Below, one piece after another: positions 23,561 through 32,875 of a stretch of 64,000 bases of DNA. Both the position numbers and the translations under genes were made by a program. The notes below the pieces were generated by a model. That model saw nothing but the letters and a program-made list of their open reading frames with translations. It was not told the origin of the DNA and did no database searches. The stretch comes from Flavobacterium aquatile LMG 4008 = ATCC 11947 (lineage in GTDB: Bacteria > Bacteroidota > Bacteroidia > Flavobacteriales > Flavobacteriaceae). The stretch lies in NCBI RefSeq assembly GCF_000757385.1, contig NZ_JRHH01000006.1, positions 186,001-250,000 on the forward strand, read 5' to 3'. Numbering within the stretch: the first letter of the stretch is position 1; each line of letters begins with the position of its first letter.

Positions 23561-24095
23561 ATTTTTAATATTCTCTGTTTTACTATTAATGCTTTCTTTA
23601 ATCTCTTCGGGTTGTTCTTCAGCTAAAAAATATAAAGAAGAAAATACTTTTCTCAAAAGTGAAATTCAAAAAAAAGACAGCATAAAAAATGTGATTATTA
23701 ATCAAGCGATTGATGATAAATTAATCACTCCAGTTGTTCAAAGCAATACTGGAAACCGTAAGTTGGATAGCCTAGTAAATGTAAAGGTCGATGAGATTTT
23801 ATCAAAGCTAAATACTTCAAAGAATTCGGGTGATAACAGCTATAAACTGATTTACGATAAACTAGCAAAACAACTGGAATTTTACTCTAAAATAGCACAA
23901 ACTAAAAACGAAAATTCGACCACCAAAACCACCAATGGTAAAACAATCATTCAGATAAAAAAAATACCTATTGTGATTAAAAAACCACTATCAAAATTGG
24001 AAAAGTTTTTAATGGGATTGGGGATTTTGACGCTCCTTTATCTTGGGTATAAAGTGGTTGTATTTATCAGAAACAAAACAAGTCTATGGGTATAA
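23541..24095 (+). CDS. Unimolecular spanin-like lipoprotein
   Basis: 184 residues with a lipoprotein signal (LLLMLSLISSGCSS, Cys at the lipobox), a long coiled-coil periplasmic part (KYKEENTFLKSEIQKKDSIK) and a C-terminal membrane helix (FLMGLGILTLLYLGYKVVVF). Outer-membrane lipid anchor plus inner-membrane helix in a single chain is the definition of a u-spanin, which fuses the two membranes in the last step of lysis of Gram-negative hosts. Third part of the lysis cassette. Confidence 0.8.
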   Translation: MKKTITKFLIFSVLLLMLSLISSGCSSAKKYKEENTFLKSEIQKKDSIKNVIINQAIDDKLITPVVQSNTGNRKLDSLVNVKVDEILSKLNTSKNSGDNSYKLIYDKLAKQLEFYSKIAQTKNENSTTKTTNGKTIIQIKKIPIVIKKPLSKLEKFLMGLGILTLLYLGYKVVVFIRNKTSLWV

Positions 24096-24556
24096 GAGCA
24101 AAACACATCGTCATTACTGGCGCACTTGTAGGCGTTGGTTTACTATGGTATAGCAGTAAAGTAAATAAGTGGAAAGAAACTATGGGAAAACTAAAAGCGT
24201 TGCCGACTGGGTTTAGAAATTTCGACATCAATTTTAAAAGGATGCGTTTCAATTTAGATGTAACCCTTTTCAATCCCACCAATGATAATTTTTCACCCGA
24301 TGGTGTTATTGCTGTTGTGAAGAGAATTGTACTGAAAGACAAGACAGCCAAACGTATTGCAACCATTACGGTAAACAAATCTTTTGTTTCAGTTCCTGCC
24401 AAAGGCAAATTTGTATTAAAGGATCTGACAGTTGAGATTCCGATACTTGAGAATCTTTCCAATATGGAAAGTCTAGTAAAAATAACAGGAGTAAAAGACA
24501 TTCAAATTGAAACCATTTTAGGGGTTTTGGGCAAAGAATATTCAATAATTCAATAG
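24086..24556 (+). CDS. Membrane-anchored LEA14-like beta-sandwich protein, 156 aa
   Basis: N-terminal membrane segment (IVITGALVGVGLLWYSSKV), then a LEA-2/WHy-like domain: FNLDVTLFNPTNDNFSPDGV, TITVNKSFVSVPAKGKFVLK and LTVEIPIL. Such domains are single beta sandwiches. It overlaps the spanin gene by 10 bp. Unknown role in the element; may be a particle spike or membrane-contact protein. Confidence 0.72.
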   Translation: MGIRAKHIVITGALVGVGLLWYSSKVNKWKETMGKLKALPTGFRNFDINFKRMRFNLDVTLFNPTNDNFSPDGVIAVVKRIVLKDKTAKRIATITVNKSFVSVPAKGKFVLKDLTVEIPILENLSNMESLVKITGVKDIQIETILGVLGKEYSIIQ

Positions 24557-24557
24557 T

Positions 24558-26753
24558 ATGGATTTAGTAACAGCATTTAATAATCTGAACGGAAAACAAG
24601 TTTCTCGAAGCACACTAAGAAAACTTTTGGCTAGAGCTAAAAAGCAAAAGCATTCGCTAATCTCAGAACGTATAACGAATGTTTTGAGACAAAATAAAGA
24701 TTCCGTTTTCACTATTGAAATACATGATTTTATTTATGAATTGGGACTTAGTGGCGCAGAGCAAAGCATCATCTTGCCTACTTTGGAATATCAATCCGAA
24801 CCCGATACTCCAGAAGGTTTAAATGGCGTTTCTCCCGATGATATTTACAATTATATAACGGATTTGATTATAAACACCATTGAAAAGGTCGGGCATTTGC
24901 CTTGGCAAAAGGATTGGGTTGGTTCGGGAGCTGACGGAACAGCCAAAAACTATGTGAGCAAAAAGGAATACACAGGAGCAAATTTTCTGCTGAATTTCGA
25001 TGTGAAATTTGATGAAGATGGCAAAGGTTATCTAGTGCCTATCAAATTTATTCAGCCTTACTATTTAACCTTTAATCAAATCAAGGAAACTAAAGCATCA
25101 TTGAAAAAGGATAGTAAGGCAAGACGAGTGATTTACTACACTATGATTTTTAATTATGACAATGGTACATTAAAATTCAAGACCACCGATAAGGTAAAGT
25201 TTACTGAGTTTGTAAAATCTCACGGACTTACCAAAGAAGATTTGAAAGCGCATTTGGTAAAAATTCCAGTAATTAAATATTACAATGTTTTTAGGGCTGA
25301 TGATTGTACAGGGTTAAAATTTCCAAGTGACAAGACAGACAGTAAAAAAGTCAATCCGATAGAACAAGCACAACATCTTATTGACGGATATAAAAACCCG
25401 CCTACTTATACTTTTGTTGGAGACAAAGCTTATTATCAGCCTGCTACTGATACGCTTAATATGCCTAAAATAACTGCCTTTAACAAAGAGGCATCGTATT
25501 ACTGCACCTACTTTCACGAGCTGACCCATTCGACAGGAGCAAAAAAAAGATTGGACAGGGATTTCTCCGGAAAGTTTGGTAGTAAAAATTATGCTTATGA
25601 GGAACTTATTGCAGAATTAGGAGCAGTCTTTTTATGTTCAGAGGCAGGCATATTGTTTCAAACCAAAGAAAATTCGGCAAAATATCTTAAAAACTGGAAT
25701 ACTGTTTTAGTCACTGAATTAGAGAACGACAACCGTTTTTTTCTCAAAGCTTCGGCACAATCTCAAAAGGCAGTCAATTACATTTTAAACAGAAACTCAG
25801 ATAGTGATAAAGAAGATGAAGAAAAAAAGGAAGAGCCAGTAAAAAAAGTAGCTGTAAAAACTCCAGGGAAAAGACCTGTAAAAACCAAAGACAAAAACAA
25901 ACCAAAACAGGATAGTCAACTGGATTTATTTACAGGTTTGGGAGCAAAAGCCAAAACTAAAAAAGTTACCGAAGTAAAGAAAAAACGAGTTGTACGAGTA
26001 ACAAAAAAAGCCATTACTGGAGTAAGTAAAAAACCACTTGTAACAGATCGGAATAAAAGTTTAAATCAGTTAGAGAAATTAGGCTTTATTTCTGCTAATT
26101 CCGCACCAAAAGAGGCTAAAGATGTCTTTGTATTGGGTGGAGAGATTGGAAAGTTTTTACAAAAACAACAACCTCACAAGGCACTTATTCTGATTAAAGG
26201 TAATAAGCACAGTTCAAAATCACAGTTGGCTATGCAAATTGCCAATGCTTTTGGAGAACAGCAAACGCCAGTAGCGTACATCGATTATGAGCAAGGTGGA
26301 ATTGAGAGCAAGGACACACTCGATAGTATCAACCGAAATACAACCGAGAAAGGAAGACGCTACATAGCTATAAAAGGTTATTTGGAAAAGCCCTTTCAAG
26401 AATTGCAGGATTTCTGCAAAGTGGTAAAGGTTATTATAGCAGATTCCGTTACGGATTTAAAAATAACAGCCGACCAATTGAACTTTTTAAGAACCACCTA
26501 CCCGAAAGTAATTTGGTGCTTTATATCACAGGTAAAAGAAAACGGGGCGATGTATGGTGGTAATAAGATGGCACACAATCCAACTTCTGTAATTCATTGT
26601 TCCTCTCATCAAGACCCAAAACAAAGGTTCGCTACATTGGAGAAAAACAGAGGAAACGACCTCACTTTAAAATACTCGATGTATTACAAAAAGGTTGTAA
26701 ATGAGCCGACTGAGGCAAAAAGTAAAAGAAAATTATCGTTTAAAGTTAAATAA
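24558..26753 (+). CDS. ArdC-like zincin fused to a RadA/RecA-like ATPase, 731 aa
   Basis: Residues about 90-400 match the ArdC antirestriction type: an N-terminal DNA-binding part (HLPWQKDW, EYTGANFLL), then the zincin motif HELTHSTG (about 319) and the third ligand region YEELIAELGAVFLC. A basic linker follows. Residues about 520-720 form a RecA-like ATPase: P-loop GNKHSSKSQ (Ser where Gly is usual), AYIDYEQGG, Walker B VIIADS and a RadA-like motif FISQVKENGAMYGG. This fusion is unusual. It may protect and handle the incoming or packaged DNA. Confidence 0.8.
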   Translation: MDLVTAFNNLNGKQVSRSTLRKLLARAKKQKHSLISERITNVLRQNKDSVFTIEIHDFIYELGLSGAEQSIILPTLEYQSEPDTPEGLNGVSPDDIYNYITDLIINTIEKVGHLPWQKDWVGSGADGTAKNYVSKKEYTGANFLLNFDVKFDEDGKGYLVPIKFIQPYYLTFNQIKETKASLKKDSKARRVIYYTMIFNYDNGTLKFKTTDKVKFTEFVKSHGLTKEDLKAHLVKIPVIKYYNVFRADDCTGLKFPSDKTDSKKVNPIEQAQHLIDGYKNPPTYTFVGDKAYYQPATDTLNMPKITAFNKEASYYCTYFHELTHSTGAKKRLDRDFSGKFGSKNYAYEELIAELGAVFLCSEAGILFQTKENSAKYLKNWNTVLVTELENDNRFFLKASAQSQKAVNYILNRNSDSDKEDEEKKEEPVKKVAVKTPGKRPVKTKDKNKPKQDSQLDLFTGLGAKAKTKKVTEVKKKRVVRVTKKAITGVSKKPLVTDRNKSLNQLEKLGFISANSAPKEAKDVFVLGGEIGKFLQKQQPHKALILIKGNKHSSKSQLAMQIANAFGEQQTPVAYIDYEQGGIESKDTLDSINRNTTEKGRRYIAIKGYLEKPFQELQDFCKVVKVIIADSVTDLKITADQLNFLRTTYPKVIWCFISQVKENGAMYGGNKMAHNPTSVIHCSSHQDPKQRFATLEKNRGNDLTLKYSMYYKKVVNEPTEAKSKRKLSFKVK

Positions 26754-26768
26754 TTAAAATTCAAAATC

Positions 26769-26933
26769 ATGGTAAGTAAAAAAGTAAAACCGAAAGGCAA
26801 AAAAAGAATCTCGGCTAAAAAATTATGCAGTAGAGTAATTGTTCGAGAAGGTGTTAAAAAAGACGGAACATTAAAGAAAGGGTATCGCTACGTTAAGGGA
26901 GGTAGAGTTGTCAAAGCTAAAGCTAAAAAATAA
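26769..26933 (+). CDS. Tiny highly basic protein, 54 aa
   Basis: MVSKKVKPKGKKRISAKKL, then KKGYRYVKGGRVVKAKAKK; about 23 Lys/Arg against two acidic residues. Likely DNA- or RNA-condensing. It follows the ArdC/ATPase gene by 15 bp and ends the phage-like run. Similar mini-basic proteins coat DNA inside some tailless virions, but the function here is inferred from composition. Confidence 0.65.
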   Translation: MVSKKVKPKGKKRISAKKLCSRVIVREGVKKDGTLKKGYRYVKGGRVVKAKAKK

Positions 26934-27164
26934 TTTTTAATTTGTTGGTAATAAAAGCCGTATTGCAGAAATGTGACACGGCTTCATCATTAATATAATA
27001 CTTTTTATATAATTGTCAAAATAAATAGACCATTGTGATTTAAAACTTAACAAAAAACAATTGTTTTGCCAAAATATTGACATTTTTTATTTTCTTCAAT
27101 TTGCCTTATATTTACGACAGAAATAATATGATTATTTTTTGATATCAATTAATTATTGGAGTGA

Positions 27165-30100
27165 ATGGAAATTAGAGAAATATTTGAAAATAAAATCAAG
27201 ATAGAGCCAAAAGTGATGTCTATAGAAAGTTTATTCAACAACCCTGAAAGAGTTGAAAAAACTGATTATAAGCCTTTCTATCAAAGGAATTATGTTTGGG
27301 ATGATGAAAAGGCAACATATTTTATTGAAAGTATTTTGTTAGGTACTGAAATTCCTCCATTAATCTATTTTAGAAATTCGGATAAGGTTGAGGTAATTGA
27401 TGGTAGACAACGATACCAAACAATTTTAAGGTTTATCAATAATGAATTTAAACTTAAAAAAAATGGCTTGCAAAAGCTTGATAATGTTGGAATTGCAAAT
27501 AAAAATTTTAAAGATTTCGAGACGCATTTACAAGATTTGTTTTGGGATACTAAACTACGAATAATTGAATTTAGCTTTCATAGTCAAAGTTTGGTTGATG
27601 AGGAACTTGAGGATGTTGTAAAAAAGGAAATTTTTAAGCGGTACAATTCTGGAATTACTCCGCTAAAACCTACTGAGATAGATAACGCTGTCTATTTTGA
27701 AGATGATTTAAATTCTTTCTTTAAAAAGAAGTTAACTAATGACCGAATATTATATAGAAATATTTCTAATGTTTTACATTTTGAAAAAACTAGTAATGAA
27801 ATCATTTTAAAAAAAATAAGACAGTTACTTGTTCAACATAAAATTCCAATTAAATATTATGCTGTAAAAAAAGACACTATCATATCAAAATTTTATGAAT
27901 TTTCTTTTTCTAACATTGATGAGATTGAAATACAAGAAATATACTCTAGTTTCATTGAAAAAATAAATCTACTAACAAAAGTTAAAGTAGGTTTTCCAGA
28001 TGAAGGAATTTTGTATAACAGACTTATTTCTGAGTGTTTATTTTGGGCATTTTCAATACTAGAAAACGAAGGGCTATCACTTAACCTTATAACTGAAGAT
28101 ATAATAAATGAATTGATATTATATATTTATAAAAATATAGAATCGTTTGAAATGATTCGTAGTTCTTTTGCGAAAGAATTATATAATAGATACGAGGTTA
28201 TTTCAACTTTTTTTTCTAAAAAATTTGATATTGATTTCACATTATATCTTCAACATAATTCTGAATTTAAGTTGCGAAATCAAGAACTAACACCTGAAAA
28301 TGAAGAAAGAGTTAGTTTTGATGACTTACGAATTAACAAACCAGAGCCATCTTCAATTGCTATAATGGATATTTGTCGTCAAATGGAACGACATAGGTTT
28401 TTAATTCGTCCGCCTTATCAAAGAAATGAAGTAATAAATAAAAAGAAGTCTTCAGCGATAATTGAAAGTATTCTTTTAGGGATTAAATTACCTCCTATAT
28501 TTGTTTATAAACGTAAGGACGAAATCTCTGAAGTATTAGATGGTCAACAACGATTATTAAGTATTTTAGGTTTTATAGGTCAACCATACTTAGATGAAAA
28601 TAACAAAGTTAGATATTCTGATAAAAACACTTTTTCATTATATTTAAAAAATAGTATTTTAAGTAATTTACATGGCAAAAAATTTGAGCAATTAAATTTA
28701 GACCAGAAAGAAAAAATTAAAAATTTTGACTTGTGGTTTATAGAAATCAGTTATAAAAATAATGTCAATTTTGAGCCAATCGATTTGTTTATTAGGCTAA
28801 ACAATAAACCATATCCGATTAAAGAAGATACTTTTGAGATGTGGAATTCTTATGTTCCCAGAGATGTTATAACTACTATTAAATCAATTTATAGCAATAA
28901 TAGTGAATGGTTTTACATTAGGAAAAATAATTCCCGAATGGAAAATGAAAATATCTATACAGCTTTGGCATATTTACAGTATACATGGATTCGAGCCAAT
29001 AAGCCTGATAATTTCAGTCCAAAAGATGTAGATATTTATAAGGTTGTTAACAAGATTAATTTTCGTATAAAATCAAAAAATGAGATTACTAAAGTTTTAG
29101 AAGATAGTTCTTTGTCAGATATTTTTATTACTTCTGCAAATGATTTTGAATTTAACTTCATTAAAAAACTACGAATATTACTCTCTGATTCAAAAGACAG
29201 CGCTGCATCGACTTTAAATAAAAACTTAGATGATATTTTTAATATTGAAAATGGTCGTAGAACCCAACAAGCATTTTACGCATTATGGTATTTTTTATAT
29301 GATGTTCCATTTGAAACAATCGAAGTCAAAAAAATTGAAATTAGAAATAATTTAAAATCATTATTTAATGACATGACTGGTATTGAAAATAGACAAGCTT
29401 TCGATACGAATGTTTCAAAATTTAAATCAAAATATAATAGTCTTCAAATTAATTTATTCCAAAACAATCATAAACATAGACAAACTGCATTTTTAGGAGA
29501 AATAGCTAATATCTCTCAAGGAATAAATTTAAATGAATACCATCAAACGAATTCGAGAAATTTAAACGCACATTATCCTTATCTTAGGAAAGGAGAGTTT
29601 AAAGATTTTAAAATTAATTCCGAAGATTTGAACTACGTTGATGAATTGACGAAATTTAATTCGAAAGATTTTTTTAATTTTAACGACAAGATTTTGATAA
29701 AGAGAGCGTTAACGTCTAATACCCGCCTTAGCACAGCATATTATGAATCGAAATTAGTTTTCAATACCAACATAATTGGTTTGGTAATTAATCGATATGG
29801 TTTTGAAACAAAATTTATTTTATCTATTCTTTCAAGTAGATATTGTTTTCATAATTTTTATTTAAATTTTATAAAAGGAAGTGAAGAAACCAAAATTATA
29901 ACATTATCTGAAATAAGGTCAATTGAAATACCTGTAATTTCTATAGAAAAACAACAACCATTTGTTATTGTTACTGATTATATTTTAAATTCTAATAACA
30001 ATAAGGAAGCAAAATTGTTTTTTGAACGTCTACTTGATGCAATGGTATATGAATTGTATTTTGAAAGTCAGTTTCAAGCATTTGACATTAAAATCTCAGA

Positions 30101-30257
30101 TTACTTAAATGAAATACCTCAGATTGAATTAGAGCTTAATAATTCATCCATTGATTCTATTTATAAGAAATTAAGTAGTCCAAATAATGATTTAAATATT
30201 AGTTTATTGAAAATCCTAAATATGAAAGAAGTAATAAATATTGAAAATAATTTTTAA
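27165..30257 (+). CDS. Double DUF262 protein with HsdS-like recognition domain, 1030 aa
   Basis: Two DUF262 (GmrS/ParB-like NTPase) modules: the first with FYQRNYVWDDEKA and VIDGRQRYQTILRFI (about residue 78), the second with PPYQRNEVINKKKSSAIIES and VLDGQQRLLSILGFI (about 458). From about residue 775 a target-recognition-like domain appears (LGEIANISQGI, YPYLRKGEFKDFKI, LSEIRSIEIPV), as in type I specificity subunits and type IIG enzymes. No DUF1524 HNH is seen. With the AAA ATPase 15 bp downstream it forms a candidate DNA-sensing defence pair. Confidence 0.85.
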   Translation: MEIREIFENKIKIEPKVMSIESLFNNPERVEKTDYKPFYQRNYVWDDEKATYFIESILLGTEIPPLIYFRNSDKVEVIDGRQRYQTILRFINNEFKLKKNGLQKLDNVGIANKNFKDFETHLQDLFWDTKLRIIEFSFHSQSLVDEELEDVVKKEIFKRYNSGITPLKPTEIDNAVYFEDDLNSFFKKKLTNDRILYRNISNVLHFEKTSNEIILKKIRQLLVQHKIPIKYYAVKKDTIISKFYEFSFSNIDEIEIQEIYSSFIEKINLLTKVKVGFPDEGILYNRLISECLFWAFSILENEGLSLNLITEDIINELILYIYKNIESFEMIRSSFAKELYNRYEVISTFFSKKFDIDFTLYLQHNSEFKLRNQELTPENEERVSFDDLRINKPEPSSIAIMDICRQMERHRFLIRPPYQRNEVINKKKSSAIIESILLGIKLPPIFVYKRKDEISEVLDGQQRLLSILGFIGQPYLDENNKVRYSDKNTFSLYLKNSILSNLHGKKFEQLNLDQKEKIKNFDLWFIEISYKNNVNFEPIDLFIRLNNKPYPIKEDTFEMWNSYVPRDVITTIKSIYSNNSEWFYIRKNNSRMENENIYTALAYLQYTWIRANKPDNFSPKDVDIYKVVNKINFRIKSKNEITKVLEDSSLSDIFITSANDFEFNFIKKLRILLSDSKDSAASTLNKNLDDIFNIENGRRTQQAFYALWYFLYDVPFETIEVKKIEIRNNLKSLFNDMTGIENRQAFDTNVSKFKSKYNSLQINLFQNNHKHRQTAFLGEIANISQGINLNEYHQTNSRNLNAHYPYLRKGEFKDFKINSEDLNYVDELTKFNSKDFFNFNDKILIKRALTSNTRLSTAYYESKLVFNTNIIGLVINRYGFETKFILSILSSRYCFHNFYLNFIKGSEETKIITLSEIRSIEIPVISIEKQQPFVIVTDYILNSNNNKEAKLFFERLLDAMVYELYFESQFQAFDIKISDYLNEIPQIELELNNSSIDSIYKKLSSPNNDLNISLLKILNMKEVINIENNF

Positions 30258-30272
30258 AATATTTAGATTAAG

Positions 30273-32168
30273 ATGACAAAACGTATTGTATCATTAGCAA
30301 TTAATAATTGTAGAGCATATTGTAGTAGGTATGATGCGTTGACATTGCCAAATGGAGAGAATGTTCTAATTTATGGTGAAAATGGAAGTGGTAAAAGTTC
30401 TTTGTATAAAGCAATGAATAACTATTTTGCCAAATCTACTAAGTTGGCATTACCATTTGTAAAGAATAGATATTTATCCCATTTAGATGGAGAAATCAAA
30501 ATAACTTTTTCAGAATTTAGCAATACTCCATTTCAACTTTTACCAGGTACAGAGGAGGAGTACACATTTGGTAGTGTCACGTCCGATAATAATATTGAAT
30601 TTATTCAAACTGCATCACTAGTGAAAGGTTTTTTAGATTATACAGACCTTTTGAAAGTTTATTTACACAAAGAAGAACGACCTAATCTATTCGATTTAAT
30701 AGTCTTTTCTCTTTTAGGAAATCATATACCACTAGCTAGTGGTGGGAATTTTAAATTCAAAGAAAAATGGGATCAATTACAAAATGATTTAACAGTAAGA
30801 GCATATACTAGAAATGATAGATGTCATAAAAATGCAGCAATTGAGTTACCCAATTATGAGATTCATCTTAGGTCAACTTTAGATTCAGTATTTAATGAAT
30901 TAAATCGCTTATTAAACTTATATTTTACAGATTTTAATATTCAACTTAATTATGTTCTTCTCCCATTGGACTTTAATTATGAAAATTACAAAGTTGATTG
31001 GTACACGACGGCAGATTTGCGTTTAGATATAATTAAAGACGGAGTAAGTATTCTTGGTGATTATAGTGACTTTCTTAATGAGGCTAGGTTATCTGCAATT
31101 GCAATTTGCTTATATTTAGCTTCATTGTTGCAAAACCCGACGAATGTGGATTTAAAAATATTATTTCTTGATGATGTCTTTATTGGATTAGATGCTGGTA
31201 ATCGTATTCCTATCTTAAACATATTACGTGCTGAATTTTCTGGTTTTCAAAAATTTATCTCAACTTACGATAGACATTGGTTTGAATTAGCAAAGAGACA
31301 GTTTGAAATTCATGATGACAAATCTTGGTCAACACTTGAAATTTATGTGGGAACAGAAACGGTTAATCACAATCTAATATCAAAACCTATACTAGTAAAA
31401 GGAGCTACAAATTATGAGAAAGCAGTTCAATATCTTCACGATAAAGTTCGCCCAGACTATCCCGCAGCAACCAACTATTTTCGAAAATCTGTTGAGGAAT
31501 TGATTCAGGATTTAGTACCTGAATATGAATTAGTAGATGCTGATAACACTCAAATTGCAGATTATAAATTAACTTTATTGCTTTCAAAAACAAAAAATTT
31601 TTTGGAAAAAATTAATGCTGATGTTACAGATATTACTGCAATTATTGGGCTACTGCATAATTTAATTCATCCTCTTTCACATCATGAAATTACATCGCCA
31701 ATCTATAAAAACGAACTACTTATACTGGAAAATGCCATTCCGAATCTTAGACAGTTACTAATAAACTTGGATATTAGTAATAACTATAGATGTGTACTCG
31801 AACATGGCAAAAGCATCAGGATTACCATGACTGTTAATTCAGCAGTAAATCATTTTACCTATTACGAGCTAAAATTAAAAGAATCCGTTATTTTAAGTAG
31901 AAATGGAGGAGCACCTAGTTTATCCAATTCAAAATGTTTTACTGAAAGATGTCATGGAACAAATAATGGTGTGCCAATACCATCTTTTAGCCCTTCAAAA
32001 AGTGATGCTCGATTTAACTATAATTCTTTAGAATCTGCTTCAGAATCAATTTATAATTTTTTGCAAGCCAATGGACCTGCTTTCGTAAAAGGAGTAAATT
32101 ATCTTAATGGAATTGAATACCATAATGGTACTAATTGGGTTTCAATTATACCTCTTACAGTTTGGTAA
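30273..32168 (+). CDS. AAA/SMC-like ATPase, partner of the DUF262 protein
   Basis: 631 residues. Walker A GENGSGKSS near residue 35, a C-motif region SDFLNEARLSAIAICLYLAS and Walker B KILFLDDVFIGLD (about 296), followed by a STYDRHW switch. The second half (about 370-631) is unrecognised: a helical part with LIHPLSHHE and a C-terminal Cys/His-containing segment (SNSKCFTERCHGTNNG). No TOPRIM domain is visible. Coupled with the DUF262 gene, so likely one system. Confidence 0.85.
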   Translation: MTKRIVSLAINNCRAYCSRYDALTLPNGENVLIYGENGSGKSSLYKAMNNYFAKSTKLALPFVKNRYLSHLDGEIKITFSEFSNTPFQLLPGTEEEYTFGSVTSDNNIEFIQTASLVKGFLDYTDLLKVYLHKEERPNLFDLIVFSLLGNHIPLASGGNFKFKEKWDQLQNDLTVRAYTRNDRCHKNAAIELPNYEIHLRSTLDSVFNELNRLLNLYFTDFNIQLNYVLLPLDFNYENYKVDWYTTADLRLDIIKDGVSILGDYSDFLNEARLSAIAICLYLASLLQNPTNVDLKILFLDDVFIGLDAGNRIPILNILRAEFSGFQKFISTYDRHWFELAKRQFEIHDDKSWSTLEIYVGTETVNHNLISKPILVKGATNYEKAVQYLHDKVRPDYPAATNYFRKSVEELIQDLVPEYELVDADNTQIADYKLTLLLSKTKNFLEKINADVTDITAIIGLLHNLIHPLSHHEITSPIYKNELLILENAIPNLRQLLINLDISNNYRCVLEHGKSIRITMTVNSAVNHFTYYELKLKESVILSRNGGAPSLSNSKCFTERCHGTNNGVPIPSFSPSKSDARFNYNSLESASESIYNFLQANGPAFVKGVNYLNGIEYHNGTNWVSIIPLTVW

Positions 32169-32296
32169 TAATTGAAAAACTATAAATGAAAATTCATCTA
32201 CAAGGTTAAAACATTTAATTCAAAGTCTATCCCAAGGTTAATTGATATATTTCCAAACGAAAGTACTTATAAATAAGTAGTCAAAATTGCATAAAA

Positions 32297-32317
32297 AAGC
32301 CTCTTAAAAAGAGGCTT
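32297..32317 (-). terminator. Terminator of the minus-strand HAD operon
   Basis: AAGCCTCTT (32297-32305) and AAGAGGCTT (32309-32317) form a perfect 9-bp stem. The A-run to its left gives a U-run on the minus strand. Confidence 0.8.
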
Positions 32318-32338
32318 ATATATTGATTAACTTTTTAG

Positions 32339-32809
32339 TTAAGCATAAACTAATTCAGATTTCCTTAAAGTTTCAATAGCAGACAAAGCATCATCGTTAG
32401 TTAAACCCAACATTGGACTTGTGAGAACTAGCTTTTCTTTAATGTTACTTGGTAAACCATTTAATGACTTATCATCATCAAGAATAACATAATCATTAAT
32501 GCTCTTGTTTTTAAGTTGCCAGTTTAGAATCTCTTCCTTACGGGTCAAAAAAGTGGTATTGTCTTCAAGCTTCCCAACAATAGATACATCAATACCTCTT
32601 TTCTTGAAAATTTTTCTCCATTGAGGTAAACTATATGTAGATTTATGAGATGTAGTTAAGACAATAGAAGCCCCAGTCTCCGAAATAATTCTTTGAAGAC
32701 TTGAAACAGCTCTAGGGCTAAAACTTGAAAAACCATCGTCTAATCTCTCAACGGGTTTCCAAGAAGATGCTGAAAGCATTACACCATCTATGTCTAATAA
32801 TATTAACAT
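32339..32809 (-). CDS. HAD-superfamily phosphatase-like protein (RNA-repair type)
   Basis: 156 residues with HAD motifs: I LLDIDGVML, II TTSHKS, and III/IV DYVILDDDKSL. It belongs with the small HAD domains found in RNA repair or nucleic-acid end-processing proteins. Downstream of the ParB-like gene on the same strand with a 66-bp gap. May act on nucleic-acid ends as part of a defence or counter-defence pair; inference. Confidence 0.8.
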   Translation of the reverse strand: MLILLDIDGVMLSASSWKPVERLDDGFSSFSPRAVSSLQRIISETGASIVLTTSHKSTYSLPQWRKIFKKRGIDVSIVGKLEDNTTFLTRKEEILNWQLKNKSINDYVILDDDKSLNGLPSNIKEKLVLTSPMLGLTNDDALSAIETLRKSELVYA

Positions 32810-32875
32810 GATACAAAGGTAATGTGTTATTCTTTAATAAAAAACATATTAAGTATTTTTTTAACTTACTGTTAA

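Noticed and set aside
26934..27164. Promoter for the DUF262 gene at TATATTTA (27107)
   Set aside because: The nearest TTG is 27 bp upstream instead of 19 and the box deviates from TAnnTTTG; not convincing enough to list.
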